From contig JAIXVE010000107.1 in assembly GCA_027483175.1 (NCBI GenBank), positions 1 through 38,604 of the forward strand: a stretch of 38,604 bases of DNA, in the 5' to 3' direction. Made by a program: the position numbers and the translations under genes. The stretch's first letter is position 1, and each line of letters starts with the position of its first letter. The notes below the pieces were generated by a model. It was not told the DNA's origin, did not search any database, and was given only the letters and a program-made list of their open reading frames with translations. Source of the stretch: Verrucomicrobiaceae bacterium. Lineage in GTDB: Bacteria > Verrucomicrobiota > Verrucomicrobiia > Verrucomicrobiales > V1-33. This document shows positions 7,666 to 16,951 of the stretch, piece by piece.

Positions 7666-8964
7666 TCACCCCCCAATCTCCGCCAGCCTTGCCGCCAGCA
7701 GCCGCACCGCGAGCGCTTCCACCGCCGGCTGGCCCAGCCGTTCCACCACCTCGAGCGCAAAGCCCAGCGACATCATGTGTTCCGCCGCTTCCCGCGGAAT
7801 CCCGCGGCTCAGCAGATAGAACACCTCTTCCTCGCTCAAGCGCCCGCTTGTCGACCCGTGCGAACACTTCACCTGGTCCGCATTGATCTCCAGACCCGGC
7901 ATCGAATTCGCTTCGCACTCGCCGCTCAGCAGCAGATTCCGGCACTTCTGATAGGCATCCGTGTAATGCGCCCCCTCGTCCACTCGGATCAGCCCCGCGA
8001 ACACCGTCCGCGCCTTCCCGAACAGGATGTTCTTGTAGAGCAGATCACTCCCCGTGTGCGCACTCAGATGATCCTGCAGCGTCCGCTGATCAACCTCCTG
8101 CGTGCCCGCCGCCAGAGACACGCTCAGCATGTCGCTCCGACCACCCTCACCCGCCACCTCACTCAGGACCTCCGTCCTCACAGAACCAGAGCCCAGCTGA
8201 AACGCCGCATGCTTCACCTGCGCATCCCGCTCGCTCCGCAGCGTCGAAAAATGCATCGCCTTCCCGCCCTCAGGATGCCCGTTGAACTGCACGTAATTCA
8301 CCGCCGCACCCCGCGCCGCATGAATCTGCGCCGCCCCGCACGACCACACCGGCCCCGTCCCTGCCGCCACATGATGCTCCACCACCGTCACCCGCGAATT
8401 CTCACCAGCCAGGATGATCGTCCGCGGGAAACCCGTGGCCTGCGCCTCCGTCAGCCAGTGCACAATCTCCACCGGTGCGCCCACCTCCACGCCCGCCGCC
8501 GTCACAATCACCACCGCATCCGCCAGTTGCGCCTGATGCAGCGCCGCAAACTTCTCGCCGCCCAATCCCGTCGTCGGCACCCCTAGCAACGCACGCAGCC
8601 GCTCCCCGTGCCGTCCGAGCGCCTCGCGCAGCGTCAGCACCTCCAGCCCCTTCACCTCCGCGCCGTCCTTCACCACCACCGCATCATTCACCGTCACGAC
8701 CCGCGCCGCCGTCTCCTTCAATCCCTCGAAACCCGGATCCTCACCCCCAGGCAGCCGCCGGAACCCGTCAAACTCCAGCAACCCCAGATTCGCAAACCGC
8801 CAGTGTTCATCCTTCCGGCTCGGCATCGCCAGATTCGTAAACCTCTCCCATGCCTCCCGCTGGGATTCAGCAAACCATTCCGGCAATCCAGCATGGTTCC
8901 ACATCGGAGCATCAAGAAACACAGAAGGCACGAAAGTAGGGGGTTGATTGAGTACAGTGGACAT
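7666..8964 (-). CDS. sufD: Fe-S cluster assembly protein SufD
   Basis: 432 aa; ...LLSGECEANSMPGLEINADQVKCSHGSTSGRLSEEEVFYLLSRGIPREAAEHMM SufB/SufD C-terminal signature. Confidence 0.95.
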   Translation of the reverse strand: MSTVLNQPPTFVPSVFLDAPMWNHAGLPEWFAESQREAWERFTNLAMPSRKDEHWRFANLGLLEFDGFRRLPGGEDPGFEGLKETAARVVTVNDAVVVKDGAEVKGLEVLTLREALGRHGERLRALLGVPTTGLGGEKFAALHQAQLADAVVIVTAAGVEVGAPVEIVHWLTEAQATGFPRTIILAGENSRVTVVEHHVAAGTGPVWSCGAAQIHAARGAAVNYVQFNGHPEGGKAMHFSTLRSERDAQVKHAAFQLGSGSVRTEVLSEVAGEGGRSDMLSVSLAAGTQEVDQRTLQDHLSAHTGSDLLYKNILFGKARTVFAGLIRVDEGAHYTDAYQKCRNLLLSGECEANSMPGLEINADQVKCSHGSTSGRLSEEEVFYLLSRGIPREAAEHMMSLGFALEVVERLGQPAVEALAVRLLAARLAEIGG

Positions 8965-9005
8965 CGAAAAAAAAGGTCAGCGCAAGTCAGGTTCCAAAGT
9001 TCGCT

Positions 9006-9218
9006 TCACGAAAGCACCTCTCGCTTGAACAGCAGCAGCACCTCCACAGTGCGCCCCGTCGTGTTGCTCGTCTCCAGCGTCGACACCAGCTCCCAGCCAA
9101 GCGACCCCAACCGGTTCAGCTCCGCGGCAATCTCATCCGTATCCACCCGGCCGCCTCCCCACCAGCCGATCGCCCCGCTGACCCCCGGCGTGATTACCTT
9201 GTACTCCCACCGCTTCAT
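9006..9218 (-). CDS. DUF4177-like small protein within the suf operon
   Basis: 70 aa, [12 protein letters not shown]...DEIAAELNRLGSLGWELVSTLETSNTTGRTVEVLLLFKRE; TGATG overlap with sufB stop. Confidence 0.75.
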   Translation of the reverse strand: MKRWEYKVITPGVSGAIGWWGGGRVDTDEIAAELNRLGSLGWELVSTLETSNTTGRTVEVLLLFKREVLS

Positions 9219-10651
9219 CAGCCCACACTCCCCTCCATCTCAAGGTCGATCAGCCGCTTCAGCTCCACGCTGTATTCCATCGGAAACTCCCGCACCAGGT
9301 CGTTGATGAACCCATTCACCGACAGACTCATCGCCTCGCCCTCGCTCAGCCCGCGCTGCTGCATGTAGAAAATCTGCTCCGCACTCACCTGACTCACACT
9401 AGCCTCGTGCTGGCACGCATGCTCGTTCCCGCGCACCGTGATCGCAGGATACGTGTCCGTCCGGCTGCTGCTGTTGATCAGCAAGGCATCGCACTCCGTG
9501 TTGTTCTTGCACCCTTTCAGATGCTTCGGAATGTGCACCTGTCCGCGGTACGTCGAACGACCCGTCCCCAGACTGATCGACTTGCTCACAATGTTAGAAG
9601 TCGTCTCGTCCGCTGCGTGAATCATCTTCGCCCCGGTGTCCTGGTGCTGCCCGTTCCCTGCCAGCGCAATACTGATCACCTCGCCCCGCGCCCGCCGTCC
9701 CTTCATGATCACCCCGGGATACTTCATCGTCAGCCGGCTCCCGATGTTGCAGTCAATCCAACGGATCTCCGCATCCTCGTGCGCAATCCCCCGCTTCGTC
9801 ACCAGATTGAACACATTCGCCGACCAGTTCTGCACCGTCACATACTGAATCTTCGCCCCCTTCATCGCCACCAGTTCCACCACCGCGCTGTGCAGCGTGC
9901 TCGTCTCGAACTTCGGAGCCGTGCAGCCCTCCATGTACATCACCTCAGCACCCTCATCCACAATGATCAGGGTCCGCTCGAACTGCCCGAATTGCTCGCT
10001 GTTGATCCGGAAGTACGCCTGCAGCGGATGCTTCACCTTAACACCCTTCGGCACGTAAATGAACGACCCGCCCGAAAACACCGCACTGTTCAGCGCACTG
10101 AACTTGTTATCCCCCGTCGGAATCACCTTCCCGAACCACGGCCGGAAGATCTCCGCATGCTCCTTCAACCCCTCCGTGCTGTTCACAAAGATCACCCCCT
10201 GATCACTCACCGCCTTCTGAATGTTCGAATACGCCGCCTCACTGTCGAACTGCGCCTCCACCCCGGCCAGAAACTTCCGCTCCTGCTCCGGAATCCCCAA
10301 CCGCTCGAACGTCCGCTTCACATCGTCAGGCACTTCATCCCACGACCGCTTCGGCTGCGAACCACTGCTCAGATAATAACGGATCTTCTGGAACTCGATC
10401 GCCTCCAGATCCTTCGTCGCCCAGTTCGTCGGCATCGGCTTCTCGTTGAATACCTTCAACGCACGCTTCCGGAACTCGCGCACCCACTCCGGATCGTTCT
10501 TCACATTGCAGATGTAATCAATCGTCTGCTCGCTCAGCCCGAACCCCGCATCGTACGTGTGATTCTCAGGATAGGAAAAATCTCCCACACTGCGGTCAAT
10601 ATCGACCGCCGACATGGTTTCCTGATCAAGTTCAGTGGATGGCGAGGACAT
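9218..10651 (-). CDS. sufB: Fe-S cluster assembly scaffold SufB
   Basis: 477 aa; [67 protein letters not shown]. Confidence 0.97.
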   Translation of the reverse strand: MSSPSTELDQETMSAVDIDRSVGDFSYPENHTYDAGFGLSEQTIDYICNVKNDPEWVREFRKRALKVFNEKPMPTNWATKDLEAIEFQKIRYYLSSGSQPKRSWDEVPDDVKRTFERLGIPEQERKFLAGVEAQFDSEAAYSNIQKAVSDQGVIFVNSTEGLKEHAEIFRPWFGKVIPTGDNKFSALNSAVFSGGSFIYVPKGVKVKHPLQAYFRINSEQFGQFERTLIIVDEGAEVMYMEGCTAPKFETSTLHSAVVELVAMKGAKIQYVTVQNWSANVFNLVTKRGIAHEDAEIRWIDCNIGSRLTMKYPGVIMKGRRARGEVISIALAGNGQHQDTGAKMIHAADETTSNIVSKSISLGTGRSTYRGQVHIPKHLKGCKNNTECDALLINSSSRTDTYPAITVRGNEHACQHEASVSQVSAEQIFYMQQRGLSEGEAMSLSVNGFINDLVREFPMEYSVELKRLIDLEMEGSVG

Positions 10652-10683
10652 TTCTTTAATTTGGTCAGTGGTTGTTTCCGCGT

Positions 10684-11427
10684 TCAGGCCGCCTTCAGCA
10701 GCCAGTCATAACCTTTCTCTTCCAGCTCCAGCGCCAGCTCCGGCCCCCCCGTCCGGATGATCCGCCCGTCCGCCAGCACATGCACCACATCCGGCCGGAT
10801 GTAATCAAGGAGCCGCTGATAGTGCGTGATCACCAGCACCCCAAGCTCAGGCCCGCGCATCGCATTCACCCCGTCCGCCACAATCTTCAGCGCATCAATG
10901 TCCAGCCCGGAATCCGTCTCGTCCAGAATCGCATACTTCGGCTCCAGCATCGCCATCTGCAGAATCTCATTCCGCTTCTTCTCCCCGCCCGAAAACCCCT
11001 CGTTCACACTCCGCGCCGTAAACGACCGGTCCATCTTCAGCATGTCCATCTTCTGATAGAGATGCTGATAGAACTTAACCGCATCAATCTGCTCCCCCTT
11101 CGGCAGCCGCGCCTGCAGCGCCGCACGCAGAAAATTCGCATTGCTCACCCCCGGGATTTCCACCGGATACTGAAACGCCAGAAACAACCCCTCGCGGCTC
11201 CGCTCATCAATCCCCATCTCCAGCAGATTCCGACCATCCATCAGCGCCTCGCCCCCGGTCACCTGGTAATCCTCATGCCCGGCCAGCACCTTGCTCAGCG
11301 TGCTCTTCCCGGAGCCATTCGGCCCCATGATCGCATGCACTTCGCCCTTCGGCACCTCAAGGCTCAGCCCTTTGAGAATTTCACGGTCGCCGATCGTGGC
11401 GTGCAGATTCTTGATTTCGAGTTTCAT
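10684..11427 (-). CDS. sufC: Fe-S assembly ATPase SufC (start probably MKLEIKNL)
   Basis: Walker [10 protein letters not shown], signature [13 protein letters not shown], Walker [13 protein letters not shown]. Confidence 0.96.
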   Translation of the reverse strand: MKLEIKNLHATIGDREILKGLSLEVPKGEVHAIMGPNGSGKSTLSKVLAGHEDYQVTGGEALMDGRNLLEMGIDERSREGLFLAFQYPVEIPGVSNANFLRAALQARLPKGEQIDAVKFYQHLYQKMDMLKMDRSFTARSVNEGFSGGEKKRNEILQMAMLEPKYAILDETDSGLDIDALKIVADGVNAMRGPELGVLVITHYQRLLDYIRPDVVHVLADGRIIRTGGPELALELEEKGYDWLLKAA

Positions 11428-11448
11428 GATCATCAGAAAATTCAACGT

Positions 11449-11934
11449 TTACTTCCCTGCCCTCGCCGCCTTCTCCCCCCGCACCGACTTCGCACACTTC
11501 GGACACAACCCCCGGATCGACACCTCCATCCGGCTCACAATCGTCCCCCGCGGCAACTCCAGCGCCGCACCCGCAGGCCCGTCAATCTCCACATCCGTCA
11601 CCGCCCCGCACTGCTCACAGTGAAAATGCCCGTGGTCATTCAGATTCGGACAATACCGCGACGGCGCACGGTCAAGATTCACCTGCTTCACCAGCCCGCT
11701 CTGCGTCAGCGCTTCCAGACAATTGTAAACCGTCGCCAGCGAAATGTGCGGCACCCGGTCCTTCACCCGAATGAACAACTCCGTCGCCGTCGGATGATCC
11801 CGCTGCGTCCGCAGCACTTCGTACACCTCACGCCGCTGCCGCGTCAGCCGATACGCCGGCCCCAGCCCCGGCATCTCAGCAGGAACAGTGGTAGCAGCAA
11901 TCGGTGGACGGGAAGACATGGGGGCTTTGCGCAT
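11449..11934 (-). CDS. Fur-family transcriptional regulator
   Basis: 161 aa; RLTRQRREVYEVL...HPTATELFIRVKDRVPHISLATVYNCLEALTQSGLV...HFHCEQCG...GLCPKCAKS; GGGAG 8 nt before the ATG. Confidence 0.92.
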   Translation of the reverse strand: MRKAPMSSRPPIAATTVPAEMPGLGPAYRLTRQRREVYEVLRTQRDHPTATELFIRVKDRVPHISLATVYNCLEALTQSGLVKQVNLDRAPSRYCPNLNDHGHFHCEQCGAVTDVEIDGPAGAALELPRGTIVSRMEVSIRGLCPKCAKSVRGEKAARAGK

Positions 11935-11949
11935 ACTTACGTCTCCCGG

Positions 11950-11974
11950 CTTATCAAGAATTATTCCAAATAAG
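11950..11974. promoter_or_regulatory. Candidate Fur/PerR-type operator, 25-bp nested dyad
   Basis: CTTATcaaGAATtATTCcaaATAAG: 9 of 12 symmetric pairs match; 16 nt upstream of the fur-like start, in the divergent intergenic region. Confidence 0.65.
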
Positions 11975-12064
11975 ATTTTTTTCGCCCGCTCCCCTCACGC
12001 CCCCATTTCGCCTTTCCCGCCCCGCTTCCCCCACCCTATACCATCTCCCCCAGCTCCCGCTCCC

Positions 12065-13204
12065 ATGAACCCGCTCACCGATCCCTTCGAGTCCGCCCGC
12101 CGCGACGCCGGCGTCCTCCGCTGCCCCTTCAAAGGCGAGGACATCCTCATGCTCCTCCGCCACGAAGACGTCCGCTCCGCCGCCAAGGACTGGAAAACCT
12201 TCAGCTCCGACGCCCCCTTCCGCGTCCCCATCCCCTCGGAAGAAGACGTCCGCAGCATGCGCCAGCTCCCCATCGAAACCGATCCCCCCGAACACTCCGC
12301 CTACCGCAAAATCGCCGACCCCTTCTTCCAGCGACCCAAAAACCCCGACTTCATCGCCCGCGTCGAACACCTCATCAACTCCCACCTCGACGCCGCCCTC
12401 CAGCTCCCCTCACTCGAAGTCGTCCACTCCTTCGCCCTCCCCATCCAGTCCCACGCCCTCACCTATCTCCTCAACGTCCCCGAATCCGAAGCCGCCACAT
12501 GGATCGGCTGGGGCATCCACGTCTTCAAAGTCTCCGGCACCCTCAAAAAAGGCGTCGCCCTCGAAGACTACCTCCACGCCCAGTTCGATCGCGCCGAGCA
12601 ATCCCCAGGCGACGACTTCTTCAGCGCCCTCACCACCGCCGAATACCAGGGCCGCCGTCTCACCCGCGACGAAATGATGGGCTTCGCCAACCTCGCCTTC
12701 GCCGGCGGCCGCGACACCGTCATCCACACCATCGCCTGCGCCCTCGGCTGGCTCGCCGAACACCCCGAAGCCCTCGCCTTCCTCCGCGAAGACCCCGCAC
12801 GCATCACCCACGCCAGCGAGGAATTCTTCCGCGTCTTCATGCCCCTCACCCACATCGGCCGGGTCTGCCCCCAACCCACCGAACTCCACGGCCAATCCGT
12901 CCCCGCAGGCAGCCGCATCTCTCTCTGCTGGGCCTACGCCAACTTCGACGACGCCGCCTTCCCTAACCCCTACGAGGTCCGCCTCGACCGCAAACCCAAT
13001 CCCCACCTCTCCTTCGGCTTCGGCACCCACCTCTGCATGGGCGCACCTCACGCCCGGCTCATCCTCCGCACGCTCCTCCGCCTCGTCTCCTCCCGCATCA
13101 GCCGTCTCTCCATCATCCACGCCGAACCACGCACCGAACACGAAGCCCTCTTCTCCCGCACCCTCGGCTACGATTCCCTAACGCTCCGCTTCGAGCCGCT
13201 CTGA
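12065..13204 (+). CDS. Cytochrome P450
   Basis: Heme-ligand motif FGFGTHLCMGAPHAR, I-helix FAGGRDTVIH, ExxR-like EEFFR; ATG at 12065 preferred over 11888. Confidence 0.93.
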   Translation: MNPLTDPFESARRDAGVLRCPFKGEDILMLLRHEDVRSAAKDWKTFSSDAPFRVPIPSEEDVRSMRQLPIETDPPEHSAYRKIADPFFQRPKNPDFIARVEHLINSHLDAALQLPSLEVVHSFALPIQSHALTYLLNVPESEAATWIGWGIHVFKVSGTLKKGVALEDYLHAQFDRAEQSPGDDFFSALTTAEYQGRRLTRDEMMGFANLAFAGGRDTVIHTIACALGWLAEHPEALAFLREDPARITHASEEFFRVFMPLTHIGRVCPQPTELHGQSVPAGSRISLCWAYANFDDAAFPNPYEVRLDRKPNPHLSFGFGTHLCMGAPHARLILRTLLRLVSSRISRLSIIHAEPRTEHEALFSRTLGYDSLTLRFEPL

Positions 13205-14344
13205 TCACACCGACTCCAGAAACCGCCGGTAGAATCCCACGCCTTCCTCCAGTGCCGCCACGCTGATCCATTCGTCAGCCGTGTGCGCCTGCGCAATGTC
13301 CCCAGGCCCCGCCGCCACCGACGGAATCCCCCCGATCTCCGCCAGCCACAGCGCATCGCAGAACCACGTCGCCCCGGCCGTCCCGCTCCCCGCCGCCGCC
13401 AGCTTCACCACTAGCGGATGCCCCGCATCCGTCTCCAGTGGCGCACACACCGGATCACTCTCGATCCTGACCACTCCCGCGTAACCGCTCGACTCCAGAA
13501 ACTCCTCCAGCAGCCGCCTCACCCCATACCGATGCACCCCCGGCGTAAACCGGATGTCCAGCCACACCGTGCAGTGATCCGGCACAATGTTCGTCCGCGT
13601 CCCCCCGCGGATCATCCCGATGTTGATCGTGCTGTCTCCTAACACCCCATGCCGGAACTCCGGAGCTGCCAGCCGCTCCCGGAATCCCGCATCCAGCGCC
13701 GCCACCACCGGCAGCATCAGCGTCACCGCATTCACCCCCCGCTCCGGCGTCGACCCGTGCACCGCCTTCCCCTCCGTGTGCAGCCGCAGCCACCACGATC
13801 CCTTGTGCGTGTGCACCGCCGCACACCCCGTCGGTTCCCCCACCACCGCAAAATCATACTGCCCGGCATACCGCTCCGCAAAATGCCGCGACCCATGCTG
13901 CGCCGTCTCCTCACCCATGAACCCCGCAAACGTCACCTCCGCCCCGAGATCCGCTATCCCCGGCCCGATCTCCTCCAGCGCCGCCAGCATCGCCGCCATC
14001 GTCCCCTTCGTGTCACACGCCCCCCGACCCCACACCCGCCCGTCCCGCACCTCCGCTCCAAACGGATCAATCGTCATCCCGCTCACACTAACCGTATCCG
14101 TGTGCGGCCCCAGCAGAATCCTCGGCTTCCCCGCCCCGCCACGCGACGGAAACCTCGCCACCACATTCGGCCGCCCCGGCAGCACTTCATCATACCACAC
14201 CTCCGCTCCCAGCCTCCGGCAGAATTCCCCCGCGTACTCCGCACAGGCCAGCTCCCCAGTCTGCGCCGTCCCCGCCTCCCCGTCCGGATTGACGCTCGGT
14301 ATCGCAATGAGATCCTGAAGAATGCGGACAACCCTGGAATTCAT
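13205..14344 (-). CDS. M20-family deacylase/peptidase (ArgE/DapE-like)
   Basis: 379 aa; LLGPHTDTVSVSGM, GRGACDTKGTMAAML, FMGEETAQHGSRHF, VVGEPTGCAAV. Confidence 0.92.
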   Translation of the reverse strand: MNSRVVRILQDLIAIPSVNPDGEAGTAQTGELACAEYAGEFCRRLGAEVWYDEVLPGRPNVVARFPSRGGAGKPRILLGPHTDTVSVSGMTIDPFGAEVRDGRVWGRGACDTKGTMAAMLAALEEIGPGIADLGAEVTFAGFMGEETAQHGSRHFAERYAGQYDFAVVGEPTGCAAVHTHKGSWWLRLHTEGKAVHGSTPERGVNAVTLMLPVVAALDAGFRERLAAPEFRHGVLGDSTINIGMIRGGTRTNIVPDHCTVWLDIRFTPGVHRYGVRRLLEEFLESSGYAGVVRIESDPVCAPLETDAGHPLVVKLAAAGSGTAGATWFCDALWLAEIGGIPSVAAGPGDIAQAHTADEWISVAALEEGVGFYRRFLESV

Positions 14345-14349
14345 ATCGT

Positions 14350-15309
14350 TCAGCGTTTCAGTCGTTCCTTCATCTCACGGTACCAGGCCACAAACTTCGG
14401 CACCCCTTCGCTCACCGGCGTGTGCGGCGCATAACCTAGCAACTCCTTCGCCTTCGTCACATCCGCATACGTCAGCGGCACATCCCCAGGCTGCAGCGGC
14501 AGATTCTCAATCTCCGCCGTCTTCCCCAGCGCCCGCTCCACCGCCACAATCAACTCACTCAGCTTCGTCGTCTGACTCCCCCCGAGATTGAAAATCTCAA
14601 ACATCGCCCCCTCATACCGCGACGACGCCAGAATCCCATCCACAATGTCCTCGATGTACGTGTAATCCCGCGCCGTCGACCCATCCCCGTACCGCGGCAC
14701 CGGCTTCCCTTCGTCAATCAGCTTCGTGAACTTCGAAATCGCCAGGTCAGGCCGCTGCCTCGGACCATACACCGTGAAAAACCGCAGACACACCGTCCGG
14801 ATCCCATACAGATTCGTGTAGTTCGAACACAACTGCTCCCCAGCCATCTTCGTCATCGCATACGGCGAAATCGTGTTCACAATCAGATCCGTCTCCGCAA
14901 ACGGCACCTTCTTGTTGATCCCGTACACCGACGAACTGCTCGCAAACACAAACCGCCCGCAGCCGTGCCGCCGCGACGCCTCCAGCAGGTTGAACGTCCC
15001 ATTGATGTTCGTCGCCAGATACAACTCCGGCTCCATGATCGACGGCCTCACCCCAGCCCGCGCCGCAAGGTGAATCACCAAGTCAAACTTCCCAGCCGCA
15101 AACACACGGTCCACCAGCCCGCGATCCCGAATGTCCCCCTCCACCACTTCCGCCCCACCGCCAAACGCCTCCACATTCGCACGCTTCACCGCCGGATCAT
15201 AAAAATCATTGAACTCATCCAGCACCGTCACCCGCGCCCCCTGCCCAAGCAGCCGCTCGACCGTATGCGATCCAATGAAGCCGGCGCCGCCGGTGACTAA
15301 AACGTTCAT
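14350..15309 (-). CDS. NAD-dependent epimerase/dehydratase (UDP-sugar 4-epimerase type)
   Basis: 319 aa; VTGGAGFIGSHTVERLL, SPYAMTKMAGEQL (YxxxK), FTVYGPRQRPDLAI. Confidence 0.93.
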   Translation of the reverse strand: MNVLVTGGAGFIGSHTVERLLGQGARVTVLDEFNDFYDPAVKRANVEAFGGGAEVVEGDIRDRGLVDRVFAAGKFDLVIHLAARAGVRPSIMEPELYLATNINGTFNLLEASRRHGCGRFVFASSSSVYGINKKVPFAETDLIVNTISPYAMTKMAGEQLCSNYTNLYGIRTVCLRFFTVYGPRQRPDLAISKFTKLIDEGKPVPRYGDGSTARDYTYIEDIVDGILASSRYEGAMFEIFNLGGSQTTKLSELIVAVERALGKTAEIENLPLQPGDVPLTYADVTKAKELLGYAPHTPVSEGVPKFVAWYREMKERLKR

Positions 15310-15403
15310 CCAGGGCGCTTACCCCTCACCCCCCAAAGGGTCAAGGAGAACCGCACCCCCCCTCCCCCCCTCCGAACCAGCGCGCCGCAGGCTCTGGACT
15401 GCT

Positions 15404-15439
15404 GGGAGAATCACAGCTCTCCCTGCGCACGGAGTGCGC
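15404..15439. repeat. Tandem hairpins in intergenic repeat
   Basis: GGGAGA-atcacagc-TCTCCC (15404-15423) then GCGCAC-GGA-GTGCGC (15425-15439), both perfect 6-bp arms. Confidence 0.7.
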
Positions 15440-15624
15440 CTACCAGCCCTCCGTACTCGCCCCTCTCCGACCAAGCCCCCTCCAAACCCGCCCTCCCCAC
15501 AAGCCCCCTTTTACTATTTACTATTTCCAATTTCCCCCCCTCCCCACCAGCCCTACCAGCCCAAGAAACCATTCGTGCCCATCCGTGAAATCCGTGGTTC
15601 AATACCCCCTCTCCCCACAAGCCC

Positions 15625-15662
15625 ATCTCAAATCTCAAATTTCAAATCTCAAATCTCAAATC
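15625..15662. repeat. Heptanucleotide tandem repeat (ATCTCAA)x5
   Basis: atctcaa atctcaa atttcaa atctcaa atctcaa atc, one mismatch. Confidence 0.9.
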
Positions 15663-15670
15663 CCCCCCCC

Positions 15671-16054
15671 ATGACCCGCGCCCTCATCGCCATCCTCGCC
15701 CTCCAACCCCTCCACCTACCCGCCGCGCCCCCGGAACCACCACCACCGCCCGAATACCGCGTCGTCGCCATCGCCGGCCGCTTCGCCGCCTACGTCGGCC
15801 CCCAGCCGCTCATCCTCTCCAGCAAACTCAGAGAAAAATCCCCGACCACCTACGAAGCCGCCATCCTCGCCTTCGGCCCCGCCTTCACCCACCAGCAATC
15901 CTCCTCCGGATCATGGGAATGGCACTTCGATGACGGTAAATCCTACCGCGTCCCCGGCAATTGGTCCGGCCCCCTCACCTCCCCCATCACCCTCAAACTC
16001 CTCGAATCCTCTCCCCCACCACCACCCAAATCCCCAACCCCGCCACCACACTGA
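15671..16054 (+). CDS. Hypothetical secreted, proline-rich C-terminus protein
   Basis: MTRALIAILALQPLHLPAAPPEP... signal-like start; ends PPPPPKSPTPPPH. Confidence 0.45.
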   Translation: MTRALIAILALQPLHLPAAPPEPPPPPEYRVVAIAGRFAAYVGPQPLILSSKLREKSPTTYEAAILAFGPAFTHQQSSSGSWEWHFDDGKSYRVPGNWSGPLTSPITLKLLESSPPPPPKSPTPPPH

Positions 16055-16080
16055 CAACACCACAGCCGCCCTCTCTCCAC

Positions 16081-16638
16081 TCACCGCCGCCGCGCCGCCA
16101 ACTCCCGATACCACCGCAACGCCTCCGCCTCGACTCGCCTGATCCAGTCCGCCTTGCAATCCCCGTAGGCATGGGAATCGCTCGCATGAAGCCCCGCACA
16201 ACGCAGCTTCTCACCCTGATACTCCCCTGCCACCGCCTCATGTGCCCTCAAATACTCCCGAAACGCTAGGTGCCGTTCCACATGCGGCGACCCCTCCCGA
16301 AAACAGTGCACCTGCGCCACCCGCGCCCCTGACACATCGTCCTTCGTGAAGTATCGACGACCCTCCATCCCTAGCTCTCCCCATCCACGATACCCCAATC
16401 CCTCCAGACACGTCGCCGCCCCGTCAATCACCGAAAGCTCGGCCACCACCACCATCAAATCAACAATCGGCTTCGCCGCCAGCCCCGGAACCGCCGTCGA
16501 TCCAATGTGGTGCACCTCACAAACCTCCCCACCAACCGCATCCTTCCACAACCCCATCTCCCGCCGCGCCCTCACCAGCCATTCCCCTGAATAAGGAACC
16601 ATCTCAACTCGGATCGGCGGCGGCATGGCAGGCGGCAA
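16081..16638 (-). CDS. GrpB-family protein
   Basis: 185 aa; VHHIGSTAVPGLAAKPIVDLMVVV, HLAFREYLRAH, YGDCKADWIRRVEAEALRWY. Confidence 0.88.
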   Translation of the reverse strand: MPPAMPPPIRVEMVPYSGEWLVRARREMGLWKDAVGGEVCEVHHIGSTAVPGLAAKPIVDLMVVVAELSVIDGAATCLEGLGYRGWGELGMEGRRYFTKDDVSGARVAQVHCFREGSPHVERHLAFREYLRAHEAVAGEYQGEKLRCAGLHASDSHAYGDCKADWIRRVEAEALRWYRELAARRR

Positions 16639-16667
16639 TTCTCAGTTAGTCCCCATCAGAAATCCCC

Positions 16668-16718
16668 GCACCCCGCCAAGGGGTGCCGGCCTGTAGCCGG
16701 AGGTTGAGCGCGGCACCC
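16668..16718. repeat. Overlapping mutually exclusive hairpins upstream of the grpB-like gene
   Basis: GCACCCC(16668-16674)-GCCAA-GGGGTGC(16680-16686); GGGTGCC(16681-16687) also pairs with GGCACCC(16712-16718). Confidence 0.65.
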
Positions 16719-16951
16719 GCGACACCACCGGATTGCCGCCCCCAACCCACGCACGCTCCCCCACACGATCGGCAGCACCCAATCGCCAAACCAACAACAG
16801 CACAACTCTCATCACAACACCACCCCTGCCACAACCCACCCCCCCCGTCACCACAAATCACCCTCCCCAACACGCCCTCTCCCCAAAGCCCGGCGGGTGA
16901 TTGCCTTCGTCCTCCTGATGGATGTCAGCAAAGGTTTCGATGGCATTGCCA

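Noticed and set aside
9407-11973. Long plus-strand ORFs (434 aa and 433 aa) opposite sufB and sufC/fur
   Set aside because: Arg/His/Pro-rich antisense frames caused by GC-rich codon bias; sense strand encodes clear SufB, SufC and Fur.
12410-13141. Minus-strand 243-aa Gly/Glu/Ala/Val-rich ORF opposite P450
   Set aside because: Low-complexity antisense translation of a C-biased gene; P450 motifs are on the plus strand.
15590-15662. CRISPR array suspected from the repeated ATCTCAA units
   Set aside because: Seven-bp direct tandem repeat without spacers or cas genes.
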